This document shows, piece after piece, positions 37,255 to 46,534 of a DNA stretch of 64,000 bases. The translations under genes and the position numbers were made by a program. The first letter of the stretch is position 1, and every line of letters starts with the position of its first letter. The notes beneath the pieces are model-generated. The model ran no database searches. It was not told the DNA's origin and saw nothing but the letters and a program-made list of their open reading frames with translations. The DNA is from Kolteria novifilia (GTDB lineage: Bacteria; Planctomycetota; Planctomycetia; Kolteriales; Kolteriaceae), in NCBI GenBank assembly GCA_007748055.1, contig CP036279.1, positions 3,410,001 to 3,474,000 on the forward strand, in the 5' to 3' direction.

Positions 37255-38433
37255 ATGAGCATCGAGATTGAGACGCACCGAAACGTCGTTGCTCCGGAAG
37301 TTTCTGTCCGGGAGCGCTATTCGAAGGGAGCCCGACAGCGCGAGGAGTCGCTCTGTTGTCCGGTTGCCTACGACCGCCATCTCCTGGAGATCATTCCCGA
37401 CGAGATCCTGGAACGCGACTACGGCTGTGGCGACCCGTCTCGCTATGTCCGGCCGGGAGATACAGTGCTCGATCTCGGGTCCGGTGGCGGAAAGCTTTGC
37501 TACATCGCCGCCCAGCTAGTCGGTCGCGATGGAAAGGTCATCGGGGTCGATTGCAATGCCGAGATGCTCTCCTTGGCGCGCCGTCACCAGCCGACGGTGG
37601 CGAAGCGGCTTGGGTTCGACAACGTCTCCTTCCGCAGTGGCATGATCCAGGATCTGCGTCTCGATTTGGATCTCCTCGAGAAGCACCTCGCCCACCATCC
37701 CGTCGCGAGCCGTGCCGGATGGCTGGAACTGCGTGCGGTTGAGGATCGTCTGCGCGCCGAGCATCCGATGATCGCCGAGTCGAGTGTCGACTGCGTCCTC
37801 TCGAATTGCGTGCTGAACCTGGTTCGGCACGGTGACCGCGAACAACTCTTCGGCGAGGTCTTTCGCGTGCTTCGGCGCGATGGACGCGCCGTCATCAGCG
37901 ACATTGTTTGTGACGAAGAGGTTCCCGCCCATCTGCAACGTGATCCGGAACTCTGGTCGGGTTGTATTTCGGGGGCGTTTCGCGAGGATCGGTTTCTCGA
38001 AGCGTTTGAGCAAGCGGGCTTTCACGGGCTCGAGATTGTCGAACGCCAGGCCGAGCCGTGGCGCGTGGTCGAAGGGATCGAGTTCCGCTCCATGACCGTC
38101 ATGGCTCATAAGGGAAAGCTGGGGCCTTGTTTAGAACGCAAGCAAGGCCTCATCTATCGCGGCCCTTTCTCGCGTGTCGAGGATGATGATGGGCATGTCT
38201 TTCATCGCGGTAGGCGAACGGCTGTTTGCGACAAGACGTTTCATCTCCTGCAACGCGAGCCCTATGAGGAACTGTTCGAGCCGATCGAGCCCGCGGACGT
38301 CGTTCCTCTCGACGAAGCCCTGCCGTTCGACTGCAAGCGAGGCGCTCTCCGAGATCCCAGCGAGACGAGGACGGGCATGGTCTCGACGTCGCGAGAGGAG
38401 ACCGGTGACTGTTGCGGTCCGGCGTGTTGTTAG
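37255..38433 (+). CDS. ArsM-like SAM methyltransferase with terminal cysteine pairs
   Basis: 392 residues. The N-terminus RYSKGARQREESLCCPVAYD and the AdoMet motif VLDLGSGGGKLCYIAAQLVG with IGVDCNAEML fit the arsenite-methyltransferase-like family. SVDCVLSNCVLNLV follows, containing a Cys at the ArsM-like position. About 130 C-terminal residues extend beyond the methyltransferase fold and end GDCCGPACC (Cys 386, 387, 391, 392), which could bind a soft metal or metalloid. It is related to ArsM but differs from the remnant at 12914, since it lacks the DLNAYA tail. The substrate (As, other metalloid or a small molecule) is not proven. A CobW-type GTPase gene converges on it. Confidence 0.8.
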   Translation: MSIEIETHRNVVAPEVSVRERYSKGARQREESLCCPVAYDRHLLEIIPDEILERDYGCGDPSRYVRPGDTVLDLGSGGGKLCYIAAQLVGRDGKVIGVDCNAEMLSLARRHQPTVAKRLGFDNVSFRSGMIQDLRLDLDLLEKHLAHHPVASRAGWLELRAVEDRLRAEHPMIAESSVDCVLSNCVLNLVRHGDREQLFGEVFRVLRRDGRAVISDIVCDEEVPAHLQRDPELWSGCISGAFREDRFLEAFEQAGFHGLEIVERQAEPWRVVEGIEFRSMTVMAHKGKLGPCLERKQGLIYRGPFSRVEDDDGHVFHRGRRTAVCDKTFHLLQREPYEELFEPIEPADVVPLDEALPFDCKRGALRDPSETRTGMVSTSREETGDCCGPACC

Positions 38434-38462
38434 GGGCCTCGGCTACGCAGCCTAGAGCTGCG

Positions 38463-38559
38463 TCAAACGCTAGATTTCGGGTGGTGAACCCACGATCACT
38501 TTTCTCTGGCTGACCGGCAGAGAGTGCCATCCGAACTCTTGGACCCGGCAAAGCACTAG
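38463..38559 (-). repeat. Dispersed repeat family 2, copy D
   Basis: Bounded by CTAG at 38470-38473 and 38556-38559. The reverse complement aligns over ~90 bp with 15935-16028, including TCAGCCAG and AAGTGATCGT. The right-hand CTAG contains the TAG stop of the adjacent GTPase gene. Confidence 0.8.
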
Positions 38560-39656
38560 ACTTCGCTGAAACGGTGAGTCGGTATGGGACGACCCGGTCG
38601 GAAACTCTGGGTTCGGCGAAAGTCTGGACTGGCTTCGATCCGCGAACAGGACGAGAGGACCGCTTGGCGGACGAGTTCTTCCAACTGGGTCGGATCAATC
38701 GCGACCCTCGCGTTGACGATGATGTCGGCTTCCTTGGCCTGACAGCGAGAGGGGAGCGAGAGCTTGGGATCGGTGTCGCTGCTGACAAGGTTGGCGACGC
38801 CGTAGAAACCTTCCCACAAGCCGATCGTCTTGAGATGGGCCGTCTCCGCTCCTTGCTCGGCGAGACGGAGGCGAAGTTTGCCGATGACGTCCATGAGCAG
38901 ATCGTCGAGGTCGAAGTCGTTCTTGGCTCGAACCGTGACGCTGCTGTTGAGCCAGCCGAGTTCCGCCTCTCCTTCCGCGTAGACGTCGTAGTCGAGATCG
39001 AGGATGCGGCGCCCAAAATCTCCCTTCTGGCTCAGGAACTCCGTCAATCCATCGAAACCCTGTCCCGATAGGGCGGAGATTCTCAGGATCGGGATGCCGC
39101 AATGTCGCTCCTCGACCAACGCCGCTAGTTCGTCGACTTCCGCGGGGTCGAGTTCATCGATGCGGTTGACGAGAATGCCATCGGCTTCTTCGAGTTGCTT
39201 GAGGAAGATGTACTCGGCCTTCGGTGAGAAACCTCCCTTGGAGCTTCCGCGAAGAATGCGCCGTCCGTGGCTCGGCTTGAGGATGACGGTGTAGGGGGCG
39301 ATCGAGAAACGCTCATCATAGAGTTTGGCCAACGGTTGAATCACCGTCGCGGCCAAGTCGGTGCAACTGCCAACGGGTTCGGCGAGGATCACGTCGGGGC
39401 GCTCCTCCTTGCCGAGTCGATCGACCGTCTCCATCAACTCGTCGAAATTGCAGCAGAAACAGGCGCCGGGCACTTCGCCGACCTCGTGGCCCAAGGAGCG
39501 AAGCATGTGAGTGTCGACGAGGTCGGAGGCTTGGTCGTTGGTCACGATGCCGACCGAAAGGCCTTGAGACTGATAGGTCGCGGCCAGCCGCGCGATGGTC
39601 GTCGTCTTGCCGGCTCCGAGGAACCCGCCCACCATGATGAACCGCACACTCGCCAT
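38556..39656 (-). CDS. CobW/G3E-family GTPase (metal-chaperone type)
   Basis: 366 residues. Walker A is [11 protein letters not shown] and the metal-binding Cys-x-Cys-Cys is GACFCCNF, the hallmark of G3E zinc/cobalt metallochaperones. ILAEPVGS is a Walker-B-like segment and VNRIDELD gives guanine specificity (NxxD-like). Such proteins insert metal into client enzymes using GTP. The C-terminal half is longer than in short CobW proteins and lacks an obvious His-rich tail. ATG 39656 is chosen because GGAAGGAAG precedes it. The gene is convergent with the ArsM-like methyltransferase; the client enzyme is unknown. Confidence 0.85.
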   Translation of the reverse strand: MASVRFIMVGGFLGAGKTTTIARLAATYQSQGLSVGIVTNDQASDLVDTHMLRSLGHEVGEVPGACFCCNFDELMETVDRLGKEERPDVILAEPVGSCTDLAATVIQPLAKLYDERFSIAPYTVILKPSHGRRILRGSSKGGFSPKAEYIFLKQLEEADGILVNRIDELDPAEVDELAALVEERHCGIPILRISALSGQGFDGLTEFLSQKGDFGRRILDLDYDVYAEGEAELGWLNSSVTVRAKNDFDLDDLLMDVIGKLRLRLAEQGAETAHLKTIGLWEGFYGVANLVSSDTDPKLSLPSRCQAKEADIIVNARVAIDPTQLEELVRQAVLSSCSRIEASPDFRRTQSFRPGRPIPTHRFSEV

Positions 39657-39758
39657 GAACTTCCTTCCGCGCCGTGGTTGCCGGTCAGTCAGACGATTGT
39701 ACGCGATTCCCCTGCGTCGGTGAAACCGTTCATCCGCGCCGGAGGCCGACATCGATGA

Positions 39759-40526
39759 TCAATCGCAAGGAATGATGATCTCTGGCGAGGCGGCGGAGCG
39801 CGAACCGGGCATCGGTCGATTGTCCGCGCAGTGGTAGGTGAAAATCACCGAGCGACGAGGCTGATCCGATCGGTTGCGACTGGCCGCGTGGAAGGTTCTC
39901 GCGTGGAAGAGGACCACATCGCCGGCGGCGAGTTCCGTTTCGACGACACTAGCGAGGAGTTCTTGATTCGCCGGGTGATCGAGGCGGAGGAATTTCTCCT
40001 CGTCGAGGCGATCGGGGCCGAAGTCGATGCGATGGGAACCGGGGAGAAAGTGAAGGCTCCCCGTCGTCGCGGTCAGGTCGTTGAGCGCGAGCTGGACGCT
40101 GACTAGATCGGTTCGTTCGTAGTTCCAGTAGCGGCAATCCTGGTGCCAATCGGTGTCGCTGCTGAAGGTTGGATCCTTCAACATGATGCAATTGTGGTGA
40201 GCCAGAGGAAGGACGAGTTGATCTCCCAGCAGCGGTCTTAGCCGCTGGGCGATCGCCGGGCTACAGGCCCACTCGAGAAAAAGCGGATGACGGCTCACGG
40301 CGTGACGCAGGCGGCGAACGGTGCGCCCACCAGGGCTTGCCTGCGACTCCGGAGCTCCGGGGTAGCCGACACTCGCCTCGTACTCGACTGGAGGATCGGC
40401 GATCGATGCCAACTCCTCGGTCAACAGTCCCAAACGCTCCACCAGCGCGACGGGAGCGAGTTGCTGGAGGACGAGAAAGCCGTTCTCTTGGAAGAACTCG
40501 AGTTCCCCGGGAGTGAGAGCATCCAT
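39759..40526 (-). CDS. Phytanoyl-CoA dioxygenase (PhyH) family Fe(II)/2-oxoglutarate oxygenase
   Basis: About 255 residues from ATG 40526 (MDALTPGELEFFQENGFLVL, a typical PhyH beginning); the frame is open to 40712 and ATG 40577 is an alternative start. The Fe(II) ligands are seen as WHQDCRYW (HxD) and the distal His in LFHARTFHAASRN. SLHFLPGSH is the usual strand. RRSVIFTYHCADNRP near the C-terminus supplies the 2-oxoglutarate Arg. The substrate is unknown; bacterial members hydroxylate varied small molecules. There is no operon partner. Confidence 0.85.
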   Translation of the reverse strand: MDALTPGELEFFQENGFLVLQQLAPVALVERLGLLTEELASIADPPVEYEASVGYPGAPESQASPGGRTVRRLRHAVSRHPLFLEWACSPAIAQRLRPLLGDQLVLPLAHHNCIMLKDPTFSSDTDWHQDCRYWNYERTDLVSVQLALNDLTATTGSLHFLPGSHRIDFGPDRLDEEKFLRLDHPANQELLASVVETELAAGDVVLFHARTFHAASRNRSDQPRRSVIFTYHCADNRPMPGSRSAASPEIIIPCD

Positions 40527-40740
40527 GTGCTGTTCGATCTCGTGCAAGTGACTTCGGGGTGGTCGACTCACCGGCATGCGAAAATGGCGAGCACCATCCA
40601 ACGCGAAGCCGATGCCAACGCCGACGGTGGTCGTGACGTCGGTCTTCTTTCGGACCGTGCCAGCACGCGACGCCGGGTGGTTTGTCGGAACCTCCCGGAC
40701 CGGTGACATCACCTGTCAAACCGTTCAGGCGGTATATGAG

Positions 40741-40770
40741 CTAGCAGCCGGTTGATCTATTCGCCGCCGG
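40741..40770 (+). repeat. Solo end of the MITE-like element
   Basis: CTAGCAGCCGGTTGATCTAT and the ten bases after it match the right end of the element at 12751-12917 at 27 of 30 positions. No second end is found nearby. It lies just after the ion channel gene stop. Confidence 0.7.
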
Positions 40771-40786
40771 TTTAAATCGAAGGGAC

Positions 40787-41593
40787 TCAAGCCGCCATCA
40801 GCTCGCCGTCGTTGCCGGACTCGGGACTGGAGCCGTCGGCTCGCTCCTTTTTCGTCTTGGTCAGGGCCGAAGCGATGAGACCGGAGGGGACGGCGATAGT
40901 TCCGACACCAAGGATGGTGACGAAGCCGGTGAAAATCTTGCCCGCCACCGTGATGGGATACATGTCGCCGTAGCCGACGGTCGTCAGGGTTGCCACCGCC
41001 CACCACATGCAATGGAAGATCGACTTGAAGGTTTCGGGCTGCGCCTCGTGTTCGAGGTGATAGATCGCGACCGACGAAACGAAGATGATGAGCAGCGTCA
41101 CAACGAGGAACATGAGCAGTTCATCGCGGACTTGGCGAAATGCATCGAGGAGGTAGCGTAAGCAGGAGCTGTAGCGGAGCAACTTCAAACCACTGAGGAT
41201 CCGAAGAATGCGGAACATGCGCATCGGAGCCATGTGAAAAGAGCCGAGCGTGATGAAGAAGGGGAGGAAGGCCGCCAAATCGATCAATCCATAGAAGCTG
41301 AAGACGAAGCCCAACTTGTTCTTGGCGTTCATCAGCCGAACGGCGTACTCGATCGTGAAGAAGCCAACCGTGACGATCTCGATAACGCTACAGAGGAATT
41401 CCGTTGTCGGGTCGATGTCGGGGAGCGTTTCCAGTCCGAGTCCCAGGAGGGAGACGAAGATCAGGGCCTGAATGACGTACTCGAACCGCGATCCGACGCG
41501 CACGCGCGAGTCGTTCTCGCAGGGAGGAGCCGGAGGTTGCTCGAAGGGAATCGTTGCCGCTCCCATATCGGCGTGAACGACGGTCAGTGACAT
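40787..41593 (-). CDS. Voltage-gated-type potassium channel
   Basis: 268 residues with six predicted membrane segments. S4 is positively charged (RMFRILRILSGLKLLRYSS), with Arg/Lys about every third position. The selectivity filter is TLTTVGYGD, specific for K+. The pore helix SIFHCMWWAVATL and the S6 helix follow. The topology matches bacterial KvAP-like channels. There is no obvious cytoplasmic ligand domain; the short C-terminus is charged. No operon partner is seen. Confidence 0.93.
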   Translation of the reverse strand: MSLTVVHADMGAATIPFEQPPAPPCENDSRVRVGSRFEYVIQALIFVSLLGLGLETLPDIDPTTEFLCSVIEIVTVGFFTIEYAVRLMNAKNKLGFVFSFYGLIDLAAFLPFFITLGSFHMAPMRMFRILRILSGLKLLRYSSCLRYLLDAFRQVRDELLMFLVVTLLIIFVSSVAIYHLEHEAQPETFKSIFHCMWWAVATLTTVGYGDMYPITVAGKIFTGFVTILGVGTIAVPSGLIASALTKTKKERADGSSPESGNDGELMAA

Positions 41594-41839
41594 CTCTCCT
41601 CCCTACGGAATATCTCGCGACACTCGCCCGGGGGGTTGCGCATGCTGGGCAAACCTCCCAGGGCGTCCGAGCAATCGGTACGGACAGCCTCTTCGGCAAA
41701 ATCGTCAAAGTCGACGGGCGGGGATGCCGAATCAAGAGAACGAACGCCTCAATCCGAACCCGCGCAACGTTGAGTGGCGTCGACGATGCCCGATTCGTGA
41801 AAGCATGGATGTCGAGTCGATGGTGGCGAGAGGGATAGC

Positions 41840-43075
41840 GTGATCTTACGATCGAAGCCAGACCAATCGGTAGGGAAGTTGCGTCAGTCCGAGCCGACTA
41901 GGGGCATTGGGATCACACGCCGTCGTTGGTGGTCGCTGTCGCGACGGCTCGTGGCCCTGATGCTGGTGGCGCTGATCTTGATGGCCCCCAGCGCGCGCCC
42001 CGCTAAGGCGTTGTCGGGAACGGAGATCGCGCTGATTGTCGCGAGTGCGGCGCCGATCTTGCAAAACTCGGAGCTGATGAAGGACTTCTGGCAGCTTCTG
42101 GCCGACTTGCCAAAGATCTGCAAGGCGATCAAGAAGGCGGTTTGTGCTTCCTGTCTCGGTCAGATCATCGATGGGGCGCTCGCCCCGATCACGCTTGCCA
42201 CCGGCGGTTGTATCAAGTGCTGTCCCGTCAAACCCGACGCGGAGGATCTCGCCAAACCGGGAGCGGCGGGAGCTTGTGCCCAACTGGTCAAGGACACGCT
42301 CGAAGCGGCCGAGCGCATCGACTATTTGCGGTGCATGGCGTCCGTCGACTGTCGCTACTGGCCCGAAGCCGAGAACGGGATCATCAACTACCTCCGAGCG
42401 GACAAGAACGAGTGCGTCCGGCTCTATGCCGCCATCGTCCTTGGCAACGGTTGTTGCTGCACCGCCAAGACGGTCGAAGCGCTCAAGATGTCGGCGACGG
42501 GCAGCAACAAGGACGGCAACCCGAGTGAGCCCTCTCCGCGAGTTCGCGCCGCGTCTCTCCAAGCGATCAATAACTGCTTCTGCCACTACGGCAATCTGAT
42601 TCCGACGGAAGCTCCTCAAGGGCCCCAGCCTCCGGAATCACCGACGGCGACGCCGCCCGCTTCCATCGCTCGTGGCGGTCCGGGGAGTCCCGGAGTGATC
42701 TCGCATCTCTTTCCGAATCCCGCCGGGAGCCTCATGTCGCTCGCGGAACCGTTCACCCGTTCGATCGCCGCGGCCGGCACGAATAGCGGTGCTCCGCTGA
42801 CGCCGCCGGAACCGCCATCTCCTCGGCCGACGCGGACTCAGCCCATGCCGACTCAACCGGTCGCTCCGTTCACGGGTCACCAAGAGGTTCTTCCGCCAAG
42901 GGGACGCGTTGTTCCCGCCACGCCGCCGGCCGTGCCGACAACCTCCGGACGAAGCGTCTTCGGGGTCATCAAGTCGGCTTGGAAGGGCGATCCGCTGCCT
43001 CCGCGAACCTCGACGGCCCCGGTTCCATCAAAGCCAGCCGAGAGCAAGGGTCGTTTCGCGTTCTTTCGCCGCTGA
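41840..43075 (+). CDS. Exported cysteine-rich protein with proline-rich tail, unknown function
   Basis: 411 residues, GTG start with GAGAGGGA upstream. An Arg-rich N-terminus (RRRWWSLSRRLVALMLVALILMAPS...) gives a long signal peptide. The mature N-terminal half holds many Cys in clusters (ICKAIKKAVCASCLGQ, GGCIKCCPVKP, NGCCCTAKT, NNCFCHYG) inside helical, HEAT-like sequence, suggesting disulfides or a metal site. From about residue 255 to the end it is Pro/Thr/Ser-rich and likely disordered, with a basic terminus (RFAFFRR). I recognise no family. Confidence 0.7.
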   Translation: MILRSKPDQSVGKLRQSEPTRGIGITRRRWWSLSRRLVALMLVALILMAPSARPAKALSGTEIALIVASAAPILQNSELMKDFWQLLADLPKICKAIKKAVCASCLGQIIDGALAPITLATGGCIKCCPVKPDAEDLAKPGAAGACAQLVKDTLEAAERIDYLRCMASVDCRYWPEAENGIINYLRADKNECVRLYAAIVLGNGCCCTAKTVEALKMSATGSNKDGNPSEPSPRVRAASLQAINNCFCHYGNLIPTEAPQGPQPPESPTATPPASIARGGPGSPGVISHLFPNPAGSLMSLAEPFTRSIAAAGTNSGAPLTPPEPPSPRPTRTQPMPTQPVAPFTGHQEVLPPRGRVVPATPPAVPTTSGRSVFGVIKSAWKGDPLPPRTSTAPVPSKPAESKGRFAFFRR

Positions 43076-43114
43076 GATGGGCGTTGGACGACGAGCGAGT
43101 CCATGAACATCCCG

Positions 43115-43756
43115 TCAAGAGCCGGCTGCTTCCTGGACCGACTTCACGAGTTGGCTAGCCTTCGCGGTGATCTCCTCGAAGCGCCGTTCTTCGATCATCT
43201 CGGCGGTGACTAACTGGCTCCCCAATCCCACCGCGAGCGCTCCGGCTCGGATGAAATCGGCGGCGTTCGCGAGGTCGACCCCGGCGGTCGGGACGAGAGG
43301 AATGTCAGGCAGCGGGCCCTTGATGTCCTTCAAGAACCCCGGCCCGCCCGCTCGCGCCGAAAAGACTTTCACCGCGTCGGCCCCGAGCTTCCACGCCTGA
43401 TAGATCTCGTTGGGCGTCATCGCGCCGGGGAGGACCATGGCGCCGCACTGATGGGAGGCGTCGATCACTTCGACATCGGTCACCGGAGAGACGATAAAGC
43501 GAGCTCCCGCGTCGACGGCGGCTCTCGCGGTCTCGGGATCGAGGACCGTGCCGGCGCCGACCACGATCTTCTCCCCATGAGCTTTGACGCATGCGCGGAT
43601 GACCTCGAGCGCGTCGGGGACTGTCATGGTTACTTCGACGAGCTTGATGCCCCCTTGCCAGAGGGCTTCGGCGATCTCGACCAAGGCCGAGGCGTCCTTC
43701 GTACGTAGGATCGCGATGACGCGATGCGTTGCGACGTCTTTCATCAATTCGTGCAT
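43115..43756 (-). CDS. 2-keto-3-deoxy-6-phosphogluconate / 4-hydroxy-2-oxoglutarate aldolase
   Basis: 213 residues. A class I aldolase of the KDPG/KHG family, which splits KDPG to pyruvate and glyceraldehyde 3-phosphate (Entner-Doudoroff). The motifs are RVIAILR, LVEVTMTVPDA (Glu of the active site), VGAGTVLDPE, and DAVKVFSARAGGPGFLKDIKGPLPDIPLVPTAGV with the Schiff-base Lys in DAVKVF. ATG 43756 has GAGAGGGA upstream. No edd-type dehydratase or sugar kinase is adjacent, so the physiological substrate is uncertain. Confidence 0.9.
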   Translation of the reverse strand: MHELMKDVATHRVIAILRTKDASALVEIAEALWQGGIKLVEVTMTVPDALEVIRACVKAHGEKIVVGAGTVLDPETARAAVDAGARFIVSPVTDVEVIDASHQCGAMVLPGAMTPNEIYQAWKLGADAVKVFSARAGGPGFLKDIKGPLPDIPLVPTAGVDLANAADFIRAGALAVGLGSQLVTAEMIEERRFEEITAKASQLVKSVQEAAGS

Positions 43757-43869
43757 GGCAGTGGTCCCTCTCTTTGCCTCATCCTTTTCCCTCGCCGAGA
43801 TGACGTCAAGCGAAACGTCGTTCCCACGCGGTCGACCGAATTCACGCCACCGATCGTGCTCGGGGACCT

Positions 43870-44859
43870 TCACTCCGACGCGATGCGCGCCAGGTGGATG
43901 AGAGCATCGCCTTGATTGACAAGCGGGTTGTTGGTGTGACCGATCACGATGCCGTCGAAGGGTGCGGTCGCGGACATTGGCTGATCGCCGAAGGCGTTGG
44001 CGATGACGCCGAGCGGTTGTCGTTTGCCCACATGCTGTCCTAGACCGACGCGCAAGCGAAAGATGCCTCCGCGGCGGGCGCGGACCCAAGTGGAGTCGGA
44101 GACCTCGCGCGGAGCGTGGCGATCGTTGCAGGGGCTGGTGTCAAGCATGCGAAGCGTGGCCAGGACGCGGAGCGTGCCCTCGACGCCGAGTTCGATGGCG
44201 GCGTCGTCAAACCGAAGCGGCTCACCCGCCTCGTAGACGAGGACGGGAATCCCGCGTTTTCGGCAAGCTTCCCGCAGTGAACCGTCCCGAGTTTCCGAGT
44301 GGATCAGAACGGGCACCCCGAACGCTTCGGCGCGGACGCGGTTTCGAGGATCTCGCATATCGCCGCGAATTTGCGGCAAGTTCGTGCGGTGATTCGATCC
44401 GGTGTGCAAGTCGATCCCGAACTCGCACCGCGTGACGACCTCGCTCATGAAGATGTGGGCGACGCGGGCCGCGAGGGATCCCTTGGCGGAACCGGGAAAC
44501 GAGCGGTTCAGATCACGTCGGTCGGGAAGGTAGCGGGACTGGTTGATGAACCCGAAGACGTTGACGACCGGGACGGCAATGAGAACGCCGGCGAGTCGTT
44601 TCACATCAATGCGTTCGAGTGTCTGGCGAATGATCTCGACGCCGTTGAGCTCGTCGCCGTGAATGGCCGCGGAGAGCCAGACCGTGGGGCCCGGTTCGGT
44701 ACCGTGGAGGACCTCGATCGGGAGCGAGAGCCACGTTTCCGAGGGGAGCCTGGCCAACGGGATCTCGATCCGCGTCCGCCTTCCCGGCAACGACGTCGTG
44801 TTGCCGATCTCAAACGGCTCGAAAATTGGTGAGCCGGAGTTCAAGTTGTCATCGCTCAA
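43870..44859 (-). CDS. Succinylglutamate desuccinylase/aspartoacylase-type M14 deacylase
   Basis: 329 residues. The zinc site is seen as HGDELNG (His and Glu), with DLHTG carrying the third ligand region. VYEAGE holds the catalytic Glu. The C-terminal beta domain (RARRGGIFRLRVGLGQHVGKRQPLGVI) resembles that of the AstE/Aspa subfamily. It is the third gene of the operon rimB-rimK-deacylase, 42 bp after rimK. In that context it may trim or hydrolyse amino-acyl adducts on proteins or peptides made by RimK; that role is inferred. It is too long and too far from an ast cluster to be a plain arginine-catabolic AstE. Confidence 0.85.
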   Translation of the reverse strand: MSDDNLNSGSPIFEPFEIGNTTSLPGRRTRIEIPLARLPSETWLSLPIEVLHGTEPGPTVWLSAAIHGDELNGVEIIRQTLERIDVKRLAGVLIAVPVVNVFGFINQSRYLPDRRDLNRSFPGSAKGSLAARVAHIFMSEVVTRCEFGIDLHTGSNHRTNLPQIRGDMRDPRNRVRAEAFGVPVLIHSETRDGSLREACRKRGIPVLVYEAGEPLRFDDAAIELGVEGTLRVLATLRMLDTSPCNDRHAPREVSDSTWVRARRGGIFRLRVGLGQHVGKRQPLGVIANAFGDQPMSATAPFDGIVIGHTNNPLVNQGDALIHLARIASE

Positions 44860-44901
44860 GCGTCAGCTCCGAGGTCTTCGCCCACGACGGCGAGTTCCTA
44901 A

Positions 44902-45807
44902 TCAGGCCCGGATTCGATCGCGGGTGTTTCCAGGGGTGGCATTTTTTTCAATGAATTCGACAATTTTGCCCGCGACGTCGATGCCCGACGTCACTTCGAT
45001 TCCCTCCAGGCCCGGCGAGGAATTTACTTCCAGTACCAGTGGACCGTGATTGGAGCGAATCAAGTCGACGCCGGCGACGTTGAGACCCATCGCTTTGGCG
45101 GCGCGAACCGCGGTGCTGCGTTCCTCGGGCGTGAGGCGAATCTTCTCGGAGCTACCTCCCCGATGAAGGTTGGAACGAAACTCGCCCGGCTTGGCTTGGC
45201 GTTTCATCGCCGCGATCACCTTGCCTCCCACGACGATGCAGCGAATGTCGGAACCGCCGGCTTCCTTGATGAATTCCTGGACGAGGATGTTGGCGTCGAG
45301 CCCACGGAACGCTTCGATGACCGCTTCGGCGGCCTTGCGGGTTTCGGCGAGAATCACGCCGATGCCTTGAGTCCCCTCGAGCAACTTGATGACGCACGGA
45401 GCGCCGTTGACGGTCTTGAGAAGCCCCTCGATATCCTTGGTCGAGTGAGCGAAACCCGTGACCGGCAACCCGATTCCTTGCCGGGAGAGGAGTTGCATGC
45501 AGCGCAGTTTGTCGCGTGAGCGGCTGATTCCCTGGGACTCGTTCGCGGGGAAGACACCCATCATTTCGAACTGGCGGACGACGGCGGTGCCATAGAAGGT
45601 GTAGGACGCCGCGATCCTCGGGATGACGGCGCGGTGCCCCTCCAAGGGTTCCCCCTGGTAGAGCACGCGCGGCCGGTGCGAGGTGATGTCCATGTAGCAG
45701 CGAAGGTAGTCGACGATCTGCACTTCATGACCGCGTTCGACCGCCGCTTCTCGGAGTCGTCGGGTGGAATAGAGCGAAGGCTTGCGGGAGAGGATGGCCA
45801 ATTTCAT
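44902..45807 (-). CDS. rimK: ATP-grasp ligase RimK
   Basis: 301 residues. ATP-grasp family that adds glutamate residues to ribosomal protein S6 in E. coli. [18 protein letters not shown] and [20 protein letters not shown] give the pre-ATP-grasp part. [18 protein letters not shown] is the ATP-binding loop, [23 protein letters not shown] follows, and [23 protein letters not shown] gives the Mg-binding DxD/ExN positions. ATG 45807 starts 7 bp after the rimB stop. S6 modification is the reference function; other substrates are possible. The chain extends well beyond the AdoMet-free minimum and looks intact. Confidence 0.92.
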   Translation of the reverse strand: MKLAILSRKPSLYSTRRLREAAVERGHEVQIVDYLRCYMDITSHRPRVLYQGEPLEGHRAVIPRIAASYTFYGTAVVRQFEMMGVFPANESQGISRSRDKLRCMQLLSRQGIGLPVTGFAHSTKDIEGLLKTVNGAPCVIKLLEGTQGIGVILAETRKAAEAVIEAFRGLDANILVQEFIKEAGGSDIRCIVVGGKVIAAMKRQAKPGEFRSNLHRGGSSEKIRLTPEERSTAVRAAKAMGLNVAGVDLIRSNHGPLVLEVNSSPGLEGIEVTSGIDVAGKIVEFIEKNATPGNTRDRIRA

Positions 45808-45814
45808 CGTCTTG

Positions 45815-46333
45815 TCAGCTTCCTTTCTCGAGGGCGTTGCTCGAAGCCGCCTTGGTTGAAGGCGCGTTGATCGACGCCGCGATCGAACGTCCACCGATAT
45901 AGGATCGGCCTGGATCGACGACGAAGCGCCGACGAAGGGCTTGTCGCCCCAGCAGCATCCGAAAACCCATCTCGTCTCGACCGGCGAGCGTAAGTTCAAT
46001 TTCCCAGCGTTTGCCCAACAATTCAACCGTCGTCAAGATGGAAGGACGTCGCGTTTGGTGGCCGCTTGAACTGCGCACCGCGCGATGATCGAGGAGCTTC
46101 GCTTCCGACTGGATCGTCACGTGTGCGTCGCGCTGAATCGGATGAACGGAGAAACGCACCCAAGGAACTCCGTCACGATCGAAGTAGTGGATGTCGAACG
46201 CATGCAGTGTGGACGAGCGAGCCCCGGTGTCGACCTTCGCTTTGATGAATGGGACGCCCAGGTCGGGAAGAGCCACCCATTCGCGCCATCCGACGGGGGC
46301 CAAGTTGTTGGGATGTCGCGGACGCTTAACCAT
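45815..46333 (-). CDS. rimB: RimB-type retropepsin-like (ATP-dependent zinc) protease
   Basis: 172 residues. The retropepsin-like catalytic motif is [12 protein letters not shown], after [19 protein letters not shown]. The C-terminal part is [23 protein letters not shown], the family end. RimB proteins are annotated as ATP-dependent zinc proteases but resemble aspartic proteases around DTGA; in Pseudomonas RimB works with RimK in ribosome remodelling. ATG 46333 has GGGAGA upstream, and the longer open frame to 46897 has no family sequence. First gene of the operon with rimK and an M14 deacylase. Confidence 0.88.
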   Translation of the reverse strand: MVKRPRHPNNLAPVGWREWVALPDLGVPFIKAKVDTGARSSTLHAFDIHYFDRDGVPWVRFSVHPIQRDAHVTIQSEAKLLDHRAVRSSSGHQTRRPSILTTVELLGKRWEIELTLAGRDEMGFRMLLGRQALRRRFVVDPGRSYIGGRSIAASINAPSTKAASSNALEKGS

Positions 46334-46534
46334 CGGCGATTCGTGTCTCCCTGTTAATGAAATGGCGTGGACATTCCCATGGCGGACCCTGGAGCTTTGG
46401 CCAGCATCCGCCGAACGAATCGATCGCGGAACCATCGCCGAGACGACTTCTCCCATCCCCACTGGTCCTTTGGATGACGACGAACGATAATGTCCTCGAC
46501 GTGCAATGACAAGCGTAGCAAAAGGAACCACGAC

